Positions 8,279 through 16,268 of a DNA stretch of 64,000 bases are shown here, in pieces. The DNA lies in the NCBI RefSeq assembly GCF_046591575.1, contig NZ_JBIQWA010000003.1, forward strand, positions 482,057-546,056, in the 5' to 3' direction. Within the stretch, counting starts at the first letter, position 1. Every line of letters begins with the position of its first letter. A program made the position numbers and the translations under genes. The stretch is from Marivita sp046591575. GTDB taxonomy: Bacteria > Pseudomonadota > Alphaproteobacteria > Rhodobacterales > Rhodobacteraceae. The notes beneath the pieces were generated by a model. That model saw nothing but the letters and a program-made list of their open reading frames with translations. It made no database searches and had not been told where the DNA came from.

Positions 8279-9538
8279 ATGAAACGCATGACCACCACAC
8301 CATATCGATCGGCGCGACGCCGGCGCAGTGCCCTGCTGGCCGGGTGCGCTTCTGCGCTTCTGCTGACGCATCCCGACGCCCTGATGGCGCAAAGTTCCGC
8401 TACGGACCTTGCAGGCCCCGATGCGGCCGGTCGCCTGATCGCAAGCGACACCCCGTCATTCGCCGAAGACTGGCAAAAGTCCAAAGCGCTCCTTGCGGAA
8501 CGTACAGGGCTGGAGCTTGCTTTCGACTACAACGCGCTCGGTTTTGCCGCCTCCGCGAGCCTTGGAGAGGACAGTGCGGCAGGCGGCGTGTTCCGCATGA
8601 TCGGGAAATGGTCCTTGCTCAATCGGGGCGGCCCCGATACCGGCAGCCTCGTTTTCAAGCTAGAGCACCGCCATGCCTATCGCGATGTCGCGATCACCGA
8701 TTTCGGCAATGAGCTGGGCTATATCGGGCTGGTGAATTCGGTCTACAACGATCAAGGCTGGCGCGCCACGAACCTCTACTGGCAACAGAACTTTGCCGGT
8801 GGTCGGGCGACCGCCTCGCTGGGCTGGCTCGACGTGACGGATTATGTCGATGTCTATGCACTGGCCAGCCCGTGGACCGGCTTTTCCAATCTCGCCTTCC
8901 AGACCGGGTCAGGCACCATTGCCGGACTGCCCGACGGCGCATTGGGCCTAAGTGCTGCGGGGTTTGTGACCGACACCATCTACGTTGCCGCAGGCATCGT
9001 CGATGCAAATGCCGATCCCACCGATATCGGGGCTGGCATCGACAGCCTTTTTGACGAAGGCGAGACCTTCAAGTCCGTCGAGATGGGATGGACGTCTGGC
9101 CCCAAGGCGGTCTTTATCGACAATGCCCATCTGACGTTCTGGCAGATCGACGCGCGCGAAGAGGCCGGTTCCCCCGAAAGTCATGGCGTTGCTTTCTCGC
9201 TGACCACCGCGATCAACGATCAATGGATGCCCTTCTTGCGCGGCGGCTGGGCCGATGGCGGCGGCAGTCTTTATGAGGCATCGGTAAGTGCGGGCTTTGG
9301 CTATACCAAAAATCCCGGCCAGCAACTGACCGGCGTGGGCCTTAACTGGAGCAGGCCCAACAGTGAAACCTTTGGCGACGGTCTGGATGAACAGGTCACG
9401 GCAGAAGTGTTCAGCCGTTGGCAGCCGCTTGATGGCGTCGAGATCACGCCAAGCCTGCAGTTTATCAAAAATCCCGCCCTCAATCCCGATGAGAACGTTC
9501 TCGGCATTTTCGGACTGAGACTGCGCGTGGTCTTCTAG
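8279..9538 (+). CDS. OprB-like carbohydrate porin
   Basis: This 419-residue outer-membrane protein has a long basic signal peptide (SARRRRSALLAGCASALLLTHPDALMA) and a body of alternating amphipathic strands. Features such as 'TGLELAFDYNALGFAASASLGEDSAAGGVFRMIGKWSLLNRGGPDTGSLVFKLEHRH' and the late segment 'EITPSLQFIKNPALNPDENVLGIFGLRLRVVF' match the OprB carbohydrate-selective porin family. It ends in phenylalanine, as outer-membrane barrels usually do. The start is the ATG at 8279 with GGGGA about 9 nt upstream; a GTG at 8255 overlaps the previous stop and would place non-signal residues first. In this operon it probably lets the substrate of the TRAP system cross the outer membrane. OprB members are not all sugar-specific. 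Confidence 0.82.
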   Translation: MKRMTTTPYRSARRRRSALLAGCASALLLTHPDALMAQSSATDLAGPDAAGRLIASDTPSFAEDWQKSKALLAERTGLELAFDYNALGFAASASLGEDSAAGGVFRMIGKWSLLNRGGPDTGSLVFKLEHRHAYRDVAITDFGNELGYIGLVNSVYNDQGWRATNLYWQQNFAGGRATASLGWLDVTDYVDVYALASPWTGFSNLAFQTGSGTIAGLPDGALGLSAAGFVTDTIYVAAGIVDANADPTDIGAGIDSLFDEGETFKSVEMGWTSGPKAVFIDNAHLTFWQIDAREEAGSPESHGVAFSLTTAINDQWMPFLRGGWADGGGSLYEASVSAGFGYTKNPGQQLTGVGLNWSRPNSETFGDGLDEQVTAEVFSRWQPLDGVEITPSLQFIKNPALNPDENVLGIFGLRLRVVF

Positions 9539-9595
9539 ACCCTCAGCAAATCCCGTCGGATCGGGATCTGCGCATAACGGATGACAAGGAAACAT

Positions 9596-10237
9596 ATGAT
9601 GAGACTGATCACCCGAAACCTGTCGGGCCTTGGCCTGGCAATGATGATGGCCACCTCTGCGCAGGCGGACATGACGCAAACAGTGCCGTTTCAGTGCGAC
9701 GATGGCCGCATCCTGACCGTTTCCTTTGCCGATGGCCGCGCCGAGATCACCATGTTTGTCTCTCTTGAGGCGCAGCCCAGCGGATCGGGGTTTTTGTATG
9801 AGGGCGATGCGGGGGTGCTGCGCGGGCAAGCAGACGAAATCACATGGCAAGACAGCGCAAGCGGCGCGCTTGCCTGTAACGCCGTGCCGGGCGGCGCGGC
9901 TTTGGTCGGCGGCACTTGGGAATTGATCCGAATGGACGACAAGGAGGCCGACATGCCGGAACGGCACACGGTCACCTTCCTGGCCGATGGCACAGCGCAT
10001 CTGCGCGCCGATTGCAACAACGGCCGCGGCGCGTGGCAAGCCACGCCAGCGTCGGAAACAGACGGGGCGCTGGCCCTTGGCCCGTTCGCTGTGACCCGCG
10101 CCGCCTGCGCCAATGATCCGTTTCCTGCTATGGCCGCCGATTTGTCCGACGTGACCGGATACAAGATTGACAACGGCGGCTTGCACCTGGACGCGGCAAG
10201 CGGTGCCAAATACGTGTTTCGCGCAAACACCCGTTAG
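9596..10237 (+). CDS. exported MliC-like plus META domain protein
   Basis: This 213-residue protein has a signal peptide (about 1-25, ending SAQA), then a C-type lysozyme inhibitor-like (MliC) domain at about 30-98 (VPFQCDDGRILTVSF ... SGFLYEGDAGVLRGQADEITWQD), and a META/HslJ-like domain at about 105-210 (LVGGTWELIRMDD ... HTVTFLADGTAHLRADCNNGRGAWQ ... LGPFAVTRAAC). Both domains are small beta barrels found in envelope proteins. The role in this operon is unclear; possibilities include lysozyme resistance or envelope stress. The ATG at 9596 is preferred because AAGGA lies 5 nt upstream; an ATG at 9581 is in frame. It is the last gene of the MarR operon before a terminator. Confidence 0.78.
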   Translation: MMRLITRNLSGLGLAMMMATSAQADMTQTVPFQCDDGRILTVSFADGRAEITMFVSLEAQPSGSGFLYEGDAGVLRGQADEITWQDSASGALACNAVPGGAALVGGTWELIRMDDKEADMPERHTVTFLADGTAHLRADCNNGRGAWQATPASETDGALALGPFAVTRAACANDPFPAMAADLSDVTGYKIDNGGLHLDAASGAKYVFRANTR

Positions 10238-10351
10238 AGCACACCGAAACTGGGGAAACGCGAGCCAACAGCCTGAAAACCCGTGAGTGGTTTTGCTGGC
10301 AAAACTGCGGTCGATCTTGGGTCGTGGATGATCCGGGATCACACAACCCGC

Positions 10352-10378
10352 GCCGCCCCTCTTTATAAAAGGGGCGGC
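10352..10378. terminator. bidirectional rho-independent terminator
   Basis: A perfect 9-bp stem GCCGCCCCT / AGGGGCGGC with a 9-nt AT-rich loop lies between the convergent MliC/META gene (plus) and the second amidohydrolase gene (minus). It is suitably placed to end transcription from both sides, although the T tract is short. Confidence 0.75.
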
Positions 10379-10391
10379 TGAAAAGCAGACC

Positions 10392-11864
10392 TTACTCCAT
10401 CGTGTTCTTGAAAATTTGTCCGTCCTTCATGACCAGTTCAATCTTGACGCCGTTGTCGCCAAGCACAGTGATATCTTCCATCGGGTTGCCGTCCACCAGA
10501 ATGATATCGGCATAGGCTCCTGCCTCGATCACGCCAAGCGGACCTTCCTGATAGGGATTGCGCGGCCCGCTGAGGGCGACGATTTCGGCATTGGTCGATG
10601 TGATCATGCGCAGCATTTCGACATTGCTGAACCATGTCCCGAACCGCGCAAGATAATCTGCCTGTTCGTGGTTCGTGCCCGGCGAGAATACAAGGTCTGT
10701 CCCAAAACCCATTTTGACGTTGTGCTTCTTGAGCAGCTCAACGGTGCGCGCCCAACCTTCGACCACTTGGGTGTACTTTCCATACTGGATCGGATCGGCG
10801 ATCGCCTCCAGCTGCGGTTGCGGCTCAAACGGCTGCGTGATGAGGTAAACACCCTTGTCGGCCATGGCTTTGGCAGCTTCGTCATTCATCAACTGGCCGT
10901 GCTCGATGGTCTTCATCCCGGCATTGACAGCACGCAGAACACCTTTGGGCGTGTAGACATGAGATGTCACATAGGTGCCCCAGTCGGATGCGGCCTGAAC
11001 GGCCGCTTCGATTTCCTCGACGGTGAATTCGGTCACGTCGAGCGGATCGTAGAGCGAATAAATCCCGCCGCCGACAGCGATCTTGATCTGTGTGGCTCCC
11101 TGTTTGAGGTTCTGGCGCACGGCGGCCAGCACCTCTGCCCGGCCATTCGCGACGCGGTCCAGCTTCATCACGCTTTCGCCCACCGGAACGCCACCACTGA
11201 AGATCCGCGGCTCCTCAAAGGGCAGCGTGCGATCCGCATGACCCGAGGTCTGTGTGATAAGCGTCCCTGACAGATACATGCGCGGCCCAGGGATCATGCC
11301 GGCATCAACAGCCTTCTTGATGCCGAAACCCGGACCTGCGGTGTCGCGGATCGTGGTGAAGCCACGCTGCAGCAGCCTGTTGGCCTCAAGCACCATCGTG
11401 GCATGGGTGTAATCCGGTTGCTCCAGACGCCAGGCGTCGCCTTCGCTCGCCGCCAGCATCAGGTGGTAATGGGTGTCAATCAGGCCGGGCATCAGGGTGC
11501 GGCCCTGGCCGTCGATCACATTGACCGCCACCTCCTGCGTTTCAGTCTGAATGCCATCCGCATCCAGGATCGTGACCGTATAGCCGTTCACGCCGGACCC
11601 GGGCAGTGCCTCCACGCGCTGTAACTCTCCGGTGGTCACTTCAAGCTCGTAGGTGCCTTCGGTCGGGATATCCTCGGCGATTTCCCGGATCAGGTTTTCG
11701 ACAACCAGAACATCATAACCTTCAAGCATCTCCTCGTTGACGCCGTCAAAGATGTTGACGTCCTTGAAAAGCGTGACTTCTGCCGGAACATCCTGTGCGT
11801 GCGCGGCCGTGCTGATCAAGGCCGAAACGGCGACAGCGCCAAGGAGAGTGGTTTTTAGCTTCAT
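10392..11864 (-). CDS. exported metal-dependent amidohydrolase, paralogue of 6888-8258
   Basis: The 490-residue enzyme has a Sec signal peptide (MKLKTTLLGAVAVSALISTAAHA) rather than the Tat signal of its paralogue. Metal ligands are H132 and H134 (DTHYH), K261 (QIKIA), H302 (SHVY), H322 (IEHG) and D390 (GFGTD). It shares with the first amidohydrolase the blocks 'RGFTT.RD..GP.FG.KKA.DAG.I.GPR', 'ISQTSGH/ITQTSGH' and 'YDPLDVTE.T.EE', but carries an extra segment of about 50 residues near 66-116 before the HxH motif. The substrate is probably related but not identical to that of the paralogue. Its leader (11865-12180) is shared with the divergent HAD gene and contains the third MarR-type palindrome. 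Confidence 0.88.
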   Translation of the reverse strand: MKLKTTLLGAVAVSALISTAAHAQDVPAEVTLFKDVNIFDGVNEEMLEGYDVLVVENLIREIAEDIPTEGTYELEVTTGELQRVEALPGSGVNGYTVTILDADGIQTETQEVAVNVIDGQGRTLMPGLIDTHYHLMLAASEGDAWRLEQPDYTHATMVLEANRLLQRGFTTIRDTAGPGFGIKKAVDAGMIPGPRMYLSGTLITQTSGHADRTLPFEEPRIFSGGVPVGESVMKLDRVANGRAEVLAAVRQNLKQGATQIKIAVGGGIYSLYDPLDVTEFTVEEIEAAVQAASDWGTYVTSHVYTPKGVLRAVNAGMKTIEHGQLMNDEAAKAMADKGVYLITQPFEPQPQLEAIADPIQYGKYTQVVEGWARTVELLKKHNVKMGFGTDLVFSPGTNHEQADYLARFGTWFSNVEMLRMITSTNAEIVALSGPRNPYQEGPLGVIEAGAYADIILVDGNPMEDITVLGDNGVKIELVMKDGQIFKNTME

Positions 11865-11992
11865 TATGAATCCTTCGGTTTTTTGGCTTTTCGTGGTACG
11901 TGTTCAGCGGGTAGTCTGATGACACTGTCAACGACGCTCTTTCGAAATTTCCCCACTTACGGGGAGGCGGTTCAGGGTGGTGACAGCATCCG

Positions 11993-12040
11993 GGACACCA
12001 TACACAGCGGTGTCCTAGACGCATCACCAAAAGGGTCTAG
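11993..12040. promoter_or_regulatory. two adjacent inverted repeats in a divergent leader
   Basis: GGACACC (11993-11999) pairs with GGTGTCC (12009-12015), and CTAGAC (12015-12020) pairs with GTCTAG (12035-12040). Both pairs are perfect. They lie about 130-175 bases upstream of the amidohydrolase start on the minus strand, within the 316-bp gene-free region 11865-12180. A further palindrome, TGACA-C-TGTCA, sits at 11920-11930. They could be mRNA leader hairpins or operators; their function is unknown. Confidence 0.4.
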
Positions 12041-12091
12041 CATCCAGACTTCAAAGAGATCTTTCAACAATGGATGTTTATAGTATCGTCT

Positions 12092-12112
12092 TTTGTTGAC
12101 AAAATCAACACA
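12092..12112. promoter_or_regulatory. candidate MarR operator, copy 3
   Basis: TGTTGA-CAAAA-TCAACA (12094-12110) is the third and most symmetric copy of the palindrome seen at 3210-3230 and 3338-3358, with the same flanks (TTTG before, CA after). It contains a consensus -35 hexamer TTGACA (12096-12101) about 80 bases upstream of the HAD gene start. It lies between divergent genes, so one bound regulator could control both. Confidence 0.6.
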
Positions 12113-12180
12113 ATCGTGAATGAACGATCCTGTCCCACTGCGTAGACGTCGCAAGGATTCACTTTGCAGGAGACCCAGTC

Positions 12181-13158
12181 ATGCACCGCTTTGTTATCGC
12201 CTCGATTGCCGTTTTCGCGCTGCCGCTGGCTGCTCTGGCGGACCCGCTTCCCTCATGGAAGGCGGGCGCTGCGAAAGATTCTATCATCGCATTTGTCGAA
12301 ACCGTCACCGATCCCCAGTCCGAGAATTACGTGCCCATGTCGGACCGCATCGCGGTTTTCGACAATGACGGAACATTATGGGCCGAACAGCCGCTGACGT
12401 TTCAATTGGCCTACGCCCTGGACATGGTCCGGCAGCGCGCAGAGGACGACCCGTCGATCCTCGGCTCGGAGGCCCTGTCCGCTGCCGCGAACGGTGATTT
12501 TGCCGCCATCAGGGAGGCCGGATCTGAGGCCATTCTGGAGGTCCTGAACGTGTCGCACGCCAATGTCACGCCGACGGCGTTCATGGCTTCTGTGCATGAA
12601 TGGCTCACCACTACAGAACACCCGACATCCGGCATGGTCTATGCCGACATGACGTATCAGCCCATGACAGAACTTCTGCGCTATATGCGAGACGAAGGGT
12701 TCTCTACGTATATCGTCTCTGGTGGCAGCCTCTTTTTCATGCGCGCCATCACGGAAGAGATTTATAACATCCCGCCCTCGCAGATCATCGGCAGTATCGG
12801 CAACATGGAGTATTCGGTTGTCGATGGCGAACCGACCCTGACCAAGCAAAGCGGTGCCTTATTTTTCGACCGGAGTGCCGGCAAACCGGTCGGGATCATG
12901 AACCACATTGGCCAGCGTCCAATCTTTGCCGCCGGGAATACGGATGGGGATTTCCAAATGCTTGAATGGGTCACCGCAGGGGAAGGCGCTCGTTTTGGCA
13001 TGTTGATCCACCACACAGATGGCGAACGCGAATTCGCCTATGACCGGGAAAGCGCCGTTGGCTCTCTGAACCGGGGGCTTGACGAGGCAGACACGCGCGG
13101 ATGGCTTCTGGTCGATATGGCCAAGGATTGGCGACGGGTCTGGTCCGGCGCTGAGTAA
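12181..13158 (+). CDS. exported HAD superfamily phosphatase
   Basis: This 325-residue protein has a signal peptide (MHRFVIASIAVFALPLAALA) and HAD motifs: FDNDGT with nucleophile D61 and acid/base D63, motif II 'YIVSGGS', a lysine at KPVGIMNHIG (motif III), and motif IV GNTDGD. The insertion between motifs I and II is the helical cap of the phosphoserine-phosphatase-like group. It should be a periplasmic phosphohydrolase acting on a small phosphorylated compound. AGGAG stands about 7 nt before the ATG. It is divergent from the second amidohydrolase, and the shared leader carries the MarR-type palindrome, so it may dephosphorylate a form of the substrate handled by that set. Confidence 0.82.
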   Translation: MHRFVIASIAVFALPLAALADPLPSWKAGAAKDSIIAFVETVTDPQSENYVPMSDRIAVFDNDGTLWAEQPLTFQLAYALDMVRQRAEDDPSILGSEALSAAANGDFAAIREAGSEAILEVLNVSHANVTPTAFMASVHEWLTTTEHPTSGMVYADMTYQPMTELLRYMRDEGFSTYIVSGGSLFFMRAITEEIYNIPPSQIIGSIGNMEYSVVDGEPTLTKQSGALFFDRSAGKPVGIMNHIGQRPIFAAGNTDGDFQMLEWVTAGEGARFGMLIHHTDGEREFAYDRESAVGSLNRGLDEADTRGWLLVDMAKDWRRVWSGAE

Positions 13159-13270
13159 GGGTTTGGCCGCAGGCCAGAAAGACGAAATGCGACATGCGCA
13201 GGCCGTTTCAGACGTCAGCAGCCGGGGTTTTGTAAGACCGCCACTCCCTGAGCGACCATCTTTTTGCCAA

Positions 13271-13292
13271 TTCGGACCCGAACGGGTCGGAA
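13271..13292. promoter_or_regulatory. 22-nt near-perfect palindrome upstream of the protease operon
   Basis: The core GACCCG-AA-CGGGTC is perfect at 13275-13288, and the flanks TTC/GAA extend the symmetry to 22 nt with one mismatched pair. It lies about 200 bases upstream of the first protease gene, in the 326-bp gene-free region 13159-13484. There is no T tract, so it is more likely an operator than a terminator. It contains CCGAACGGG, which recurs at 13397-13405. Confidence 0.45.
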
Positions 13293-13397
13293 GACCGATC
13301 CGCCGGTGTCAAACGGACGGGGCGCGCTGACACGCGGATCAGGTCAAGTATGTCTTGCTCGATGCTCTTGTAGCTTGCAAACTTACCGTAGGGACTC

Positions 13398-13417
13398 CGA
13401 ACGGGATGGCCCGTTCG
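13398..13417. promoter_or_regulatory. perfect 8-bp inverted repeat upstream of the protease operon
   Basis: CGAACGGG (13398-13405) and CCCGTTCG (13410-13417) flank a 4-nt spacer ATGG. It shares CCGAACGGG with the palindrome at 13271-13292 and lies 67 bases before the start of the double-protease gene. A common operator bound at two sites is a reasonable reading; an mRNA hairpin is the alternative. Confidence 0.45.
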
Positions 13418-13484
13418 ATGGAAAGTGCGGCGATGGCGACCGACAGCGCCAAACCCACCCGACGTCCTACGGAGTGTGTGCATC

Positions 13485-16256
13485 ATGTTCGAGCTACTGA
13501 AAGCCGCCGCAGCTGTGGGCACTGCCACAGAAACCACCGCCCTGCCCCCCGATATCCTTCGGTTTATCCTTGATTATCCCGGTTTGCCGGATGTGGCCCT
13601 GGAACGACAGCGGATCGCGCAGCTGTTGGGCGGCAGCGGGTTTGACCTTTTCGCCTATTCGGATGAGGAACCGACACTCCTGATCCTGCAATTCCCCGGC
13701 GTCAAACGCGAGCAATCTCCCGATTACCTGTTTGAAACCGCAGATGAATTGGTTGACGCGCTTGGCCTTGTCTCTGCCGAACCAGAGATCGGCCCGTCCT
13801 ATGCCGATGTCGAAACCAGTGATCCAACAACCGAGGCTTTGGGCAGTATCCTGTCGGCCCTCTGCCGGTCGCATGCCACCCCACCGGACGCAGCGCTGTG
13901 GCCTGTTCGCCTTGTCAGGGCTGATGTCGCGGCACAGACATTCAATGTCTCGGGCGCGGGGGTTCTGATTGGTCAGCCTGATACCGGCGTTGCGGATCAC
14001 AACGAACTGACCGCCGGTATCGACATGGCACGCGGATACGATTTCCTGGCGGACCGGGCCGACCCGACCGACCCGCTGTCACGCTCCATGAGATCCCCCG
14101 GACATGGCACCGGCACGGCGAGCGTGGCAATCAGCCGACCGGCTGGACAGATATCCGGGTCCGCTCCCGGTGCGACCGTGATCCCGATCCGCTGCGTGAA
14201 CAGCGTGGTCATCGGCGGCGGGACAGCGGTGGCCAAGGCCATTGATCACGCGCGGGCACAAAAGTGCCGGATTGTATCCATGAGCCTTGGCGGTCCGTTC
14301 GCAGGGCGCGCACTGCGCCGCGCCGTGGCACGGGCTGTCCGAGACGACATGATCGTTCTCGCCGCTGCGGGCAATTGTGTGAAGATGGTCACCTATCCCG
14401 CATGGGACCGCAATGTCATTGCTGTGGCAGCCGTGGACGAGCGAAAACGGCCGTGGAAAGGCACCTGTCGGGGTCCGGAGGTCGACATCTCGGCCCCCGG
14501 GGAAAACGTGCACATTGCCCGCCGCGAAGCCGTGGGTGCAGGCCACGTTCCCACACCTGATGAGGTGTCCCGGGTCGACAAGGATGGGCAAGGTACATCC
14601 TACGCGGTGGCGCTGACCGCCGGAGTGGCGGCTTTGTGGATTGAGCGATTTGGCTTCGATGCCATTCGCGCCGAAGCCCGCCAGCGCGGCAACCTTCCCG
14701 TACAGGAATTGTTTCGCGCAGCACTTCGGGCGACGGCGCAGCAAGGCAATGGGCTTGATCCGGAAAAAATGGGCGCAGGGATCGTCGACGCCCAGGCGCT
14801 TCTCGAAATGCCGCTTGCTGATATCACAAGTGGCGATGCCTTACGCCCAGAGGCCGGTCCGGTGATCAGCATGGCCGGATCGGTGTCCGATATGATCCGG
14901 CATGGCGCAGAGGCTGAATTTGTTGTCTTCGACCGGCAAATGCGGGCTGATCCCGAACAGGGCGGTGTGCCCGAAACCCCTTTCGCGGCAGAACCTTCGC
15001 CACGGCTGGCGCGGCTGCTGCGGCTGCCAGAGGTCGCCCCATTGTCTGCTCCGGCGGCGCTGGCCATGCCAGCAACCCCGCCTGTGCCGTTATCCGACGC
15101 GCTGCGGCGGCTTGGTGCCGGGCGCGGCGAAGGTCTGGAGGCAGCGGCCTCGATATCAGCCGAAGATGCGTTGCAGCGCATCACATCTGAGGGACCGGGT
15201 AACATCCTTGCCAATGTCGACTCCGTTCTGAACGACCGCCGCGCCAAAGCCCCGGGTGTCGATGGCGCGCTCCAACAAGAGGCGCTGAACCGGATGGAGC
15301 GTGCTCTCGCCAAGATCATCGCAGCCGACACACTTGACGCAGCGTCCGAAGGCGAGCAACGCTTTGCCCTGGAAGCGCTTGTCCGGCTCACGGGTCGACC
15401 GGCGATCCGGATCACGGATGACGATGCAGAGCTGGCCACCAACGCAAACCTTGGGGTTTGGGCCGGACATCTGATGCCGAACCGGGCAAAATGGCGGCCC
15501 AAGGTCGATGCCGTGGGGCGGATCGACGTCACCGACTCTGCCGGGCGCTGGGTGCATGGGGGTACGGGGTTTGTGCTGCCGGGCAACCGCATCATGACCA
15601 ACCGCCATGTGCTCGATGTGTTCGCCGAATCGCTGCCCGGCGCAGGTCATGACTTCCGTCTACGCCGCCGCGCCTCAATCATCTTCGACCCCGATGCCCA
15701 GGACGAGACCCGACGCTTCGAGATCACCGGCATCGTCTCGGCCGGAGGTGCGCGGATCGGCCGACGCGTCGATCTGGCCAAGCTCGACATGGCGATCCTG
15801 AGTGTCGATCCCGACACAGGCCACGCCCCCCTACCCGACCCGATCCTTTTGGCCGACACTGTATCGAGCACTGACCCGAGCATCCAGAACCTCTTGGTCG
15901 TCGGCTATCCGGCACGGCCCGGCTTTTCCCAGGCCCCCCGGGATGCAGGCAATGCCTTGCGGTTCTGGGACCGTGTGGGCGAATTGTACGGGGATGAATT
16001 CGGCGTCAAATACATCAGCCCCGGAGCCATCATGGAACGACCCGGCGGGATCGCAAACGATGCCAGGAAATGGGCGTTCACACATGACGCAACCACCTTG
16101 GCCGGCAGTTCCGGGTCCCTGATCCTCACGCTGCACGGCGGCATGACAGCGTGCGGTCTGCATTTTGGAGGCGCGCCGCTGACGATGAACCTCGCGCATG
16201 ACATCGCAGCCGTCCGGGCCGTGGGCGACGGTGTTTTCGACGCCGCGTTGCTTTAG
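13485..16256 (+). CDS. subtilisin-trypsin double protease, candidate conflict-system effector
   Basis: This 923-residue protein contains two complete serine protease domains in one chain. The S8 subtilisin domain (about 150-445) has catalytic D166 (PDTG), H207 (GHGTG), oxyanion N297 (AAAGN) and S372 (GTSYA). The trypsin-like domain (about 685-915) has H708 (TNRHV), D768 (LDMAIL) and S876 (AGSSGS). Between them is a region of about 240 residues rich in Ala, Pro and charged residues with predicted helices. The first 130 residues are an unrecognised N-domain. No signal peptide is visible, so it should act in the cytoplasm. I chose ATG 13485 (GGAG 10 nt upstream) over an upstream in-frame codon at 13425 that adds 20 unlikely residues. 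It is first in an operon with a second protease and an ATPase, which suggests controlled activation; self-processing or a cascade is possible. Confidence 0.85.
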   Translation: MFELLKAAAAVGTATETTALPPDILRFILDYPGLPDVALERQRIAQLLGGSGFDLFAYSDEEPTLLILQFPGVKREQSPDYLFETADELVDALGLVSAEPEIGPSYADVETSDPTTEALGSILSALCRSHATPPDAALWPVRLVRADVAAQTFNVSGAGVLIGQPDTGVADHNELTAGIDMARGYDFLADRADPTDPLSRSMRSPGHGTGTASVAISRPAGQISGSAPGATVIPIRCVNSVVIGGGTAVAKAIDHARAQKCRIVSMSLGGPFAGRALRRAVARAVRDDMIVLAAAGNCVKMVTYPAWDRNVIAVAAVDERKRPWKGTCRGPEVDISAPGENVHIARREAVGAGHVPTPDEVSRVDKDGQGTSYAVALTAGVAALWIERFGFDAIRAEARQRGNLPVQELFRAALRATAQQGNGLDPEKMGAGIVDAQALLEMPLADITSGDALRPEAGPVISMAGSVSDMIRHGAEAEFVVFDRQMRADPEQGGVPETPFAAEPSPRLARLLRLPEVAPLSAPAALAMPATPPVPLSDALRRLGAGRGEGLEAAASISAEDALQRITSEGPGNILANVDSVLNDRRAKAPGVDGALQQEALNRMERALAKIIAADTLDAASEGEQRFALEALVRLTGRPAIRITDDDAELATNANLGVWAGHLMPNRAKWRPKVDAVGRIDVTDSAGRWVHGGTGFVLPGNRIMTNRHVLDVFAESLPGAGHDFRLRRRASIIFDPDAQDETRRFEITGIVSAGGARIGRRVDLAKLDMAILSVDPDTGHAPLPDPILLADTVSSTDPSIQNLLVVGYPARPGFSQAPRDAGNALRFWDRVGELYGDEFGVKYISPGAIMERPGGIANDARKWAFTHDATTLAGSSGSLILTLHGGMTACGLHFGGAPLTMNLAHDIAAVRAVGDGVFDAALL

Positions 16257-16268
16257 GGCGGCAAGCGG

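Noticed and set aside
8948..10342. 464-residue minus-strand open frame
   Set aside because: Antisense to the porin and META genes, which have intact signals and domains; composition is typical of reverse-frame translation.
13159..13470. possible CRISPR-like array upstream of the protease operon
   Set aside because: Only two related inverted repeats with unequal lengths and no regular spacers; more consistent with operators.
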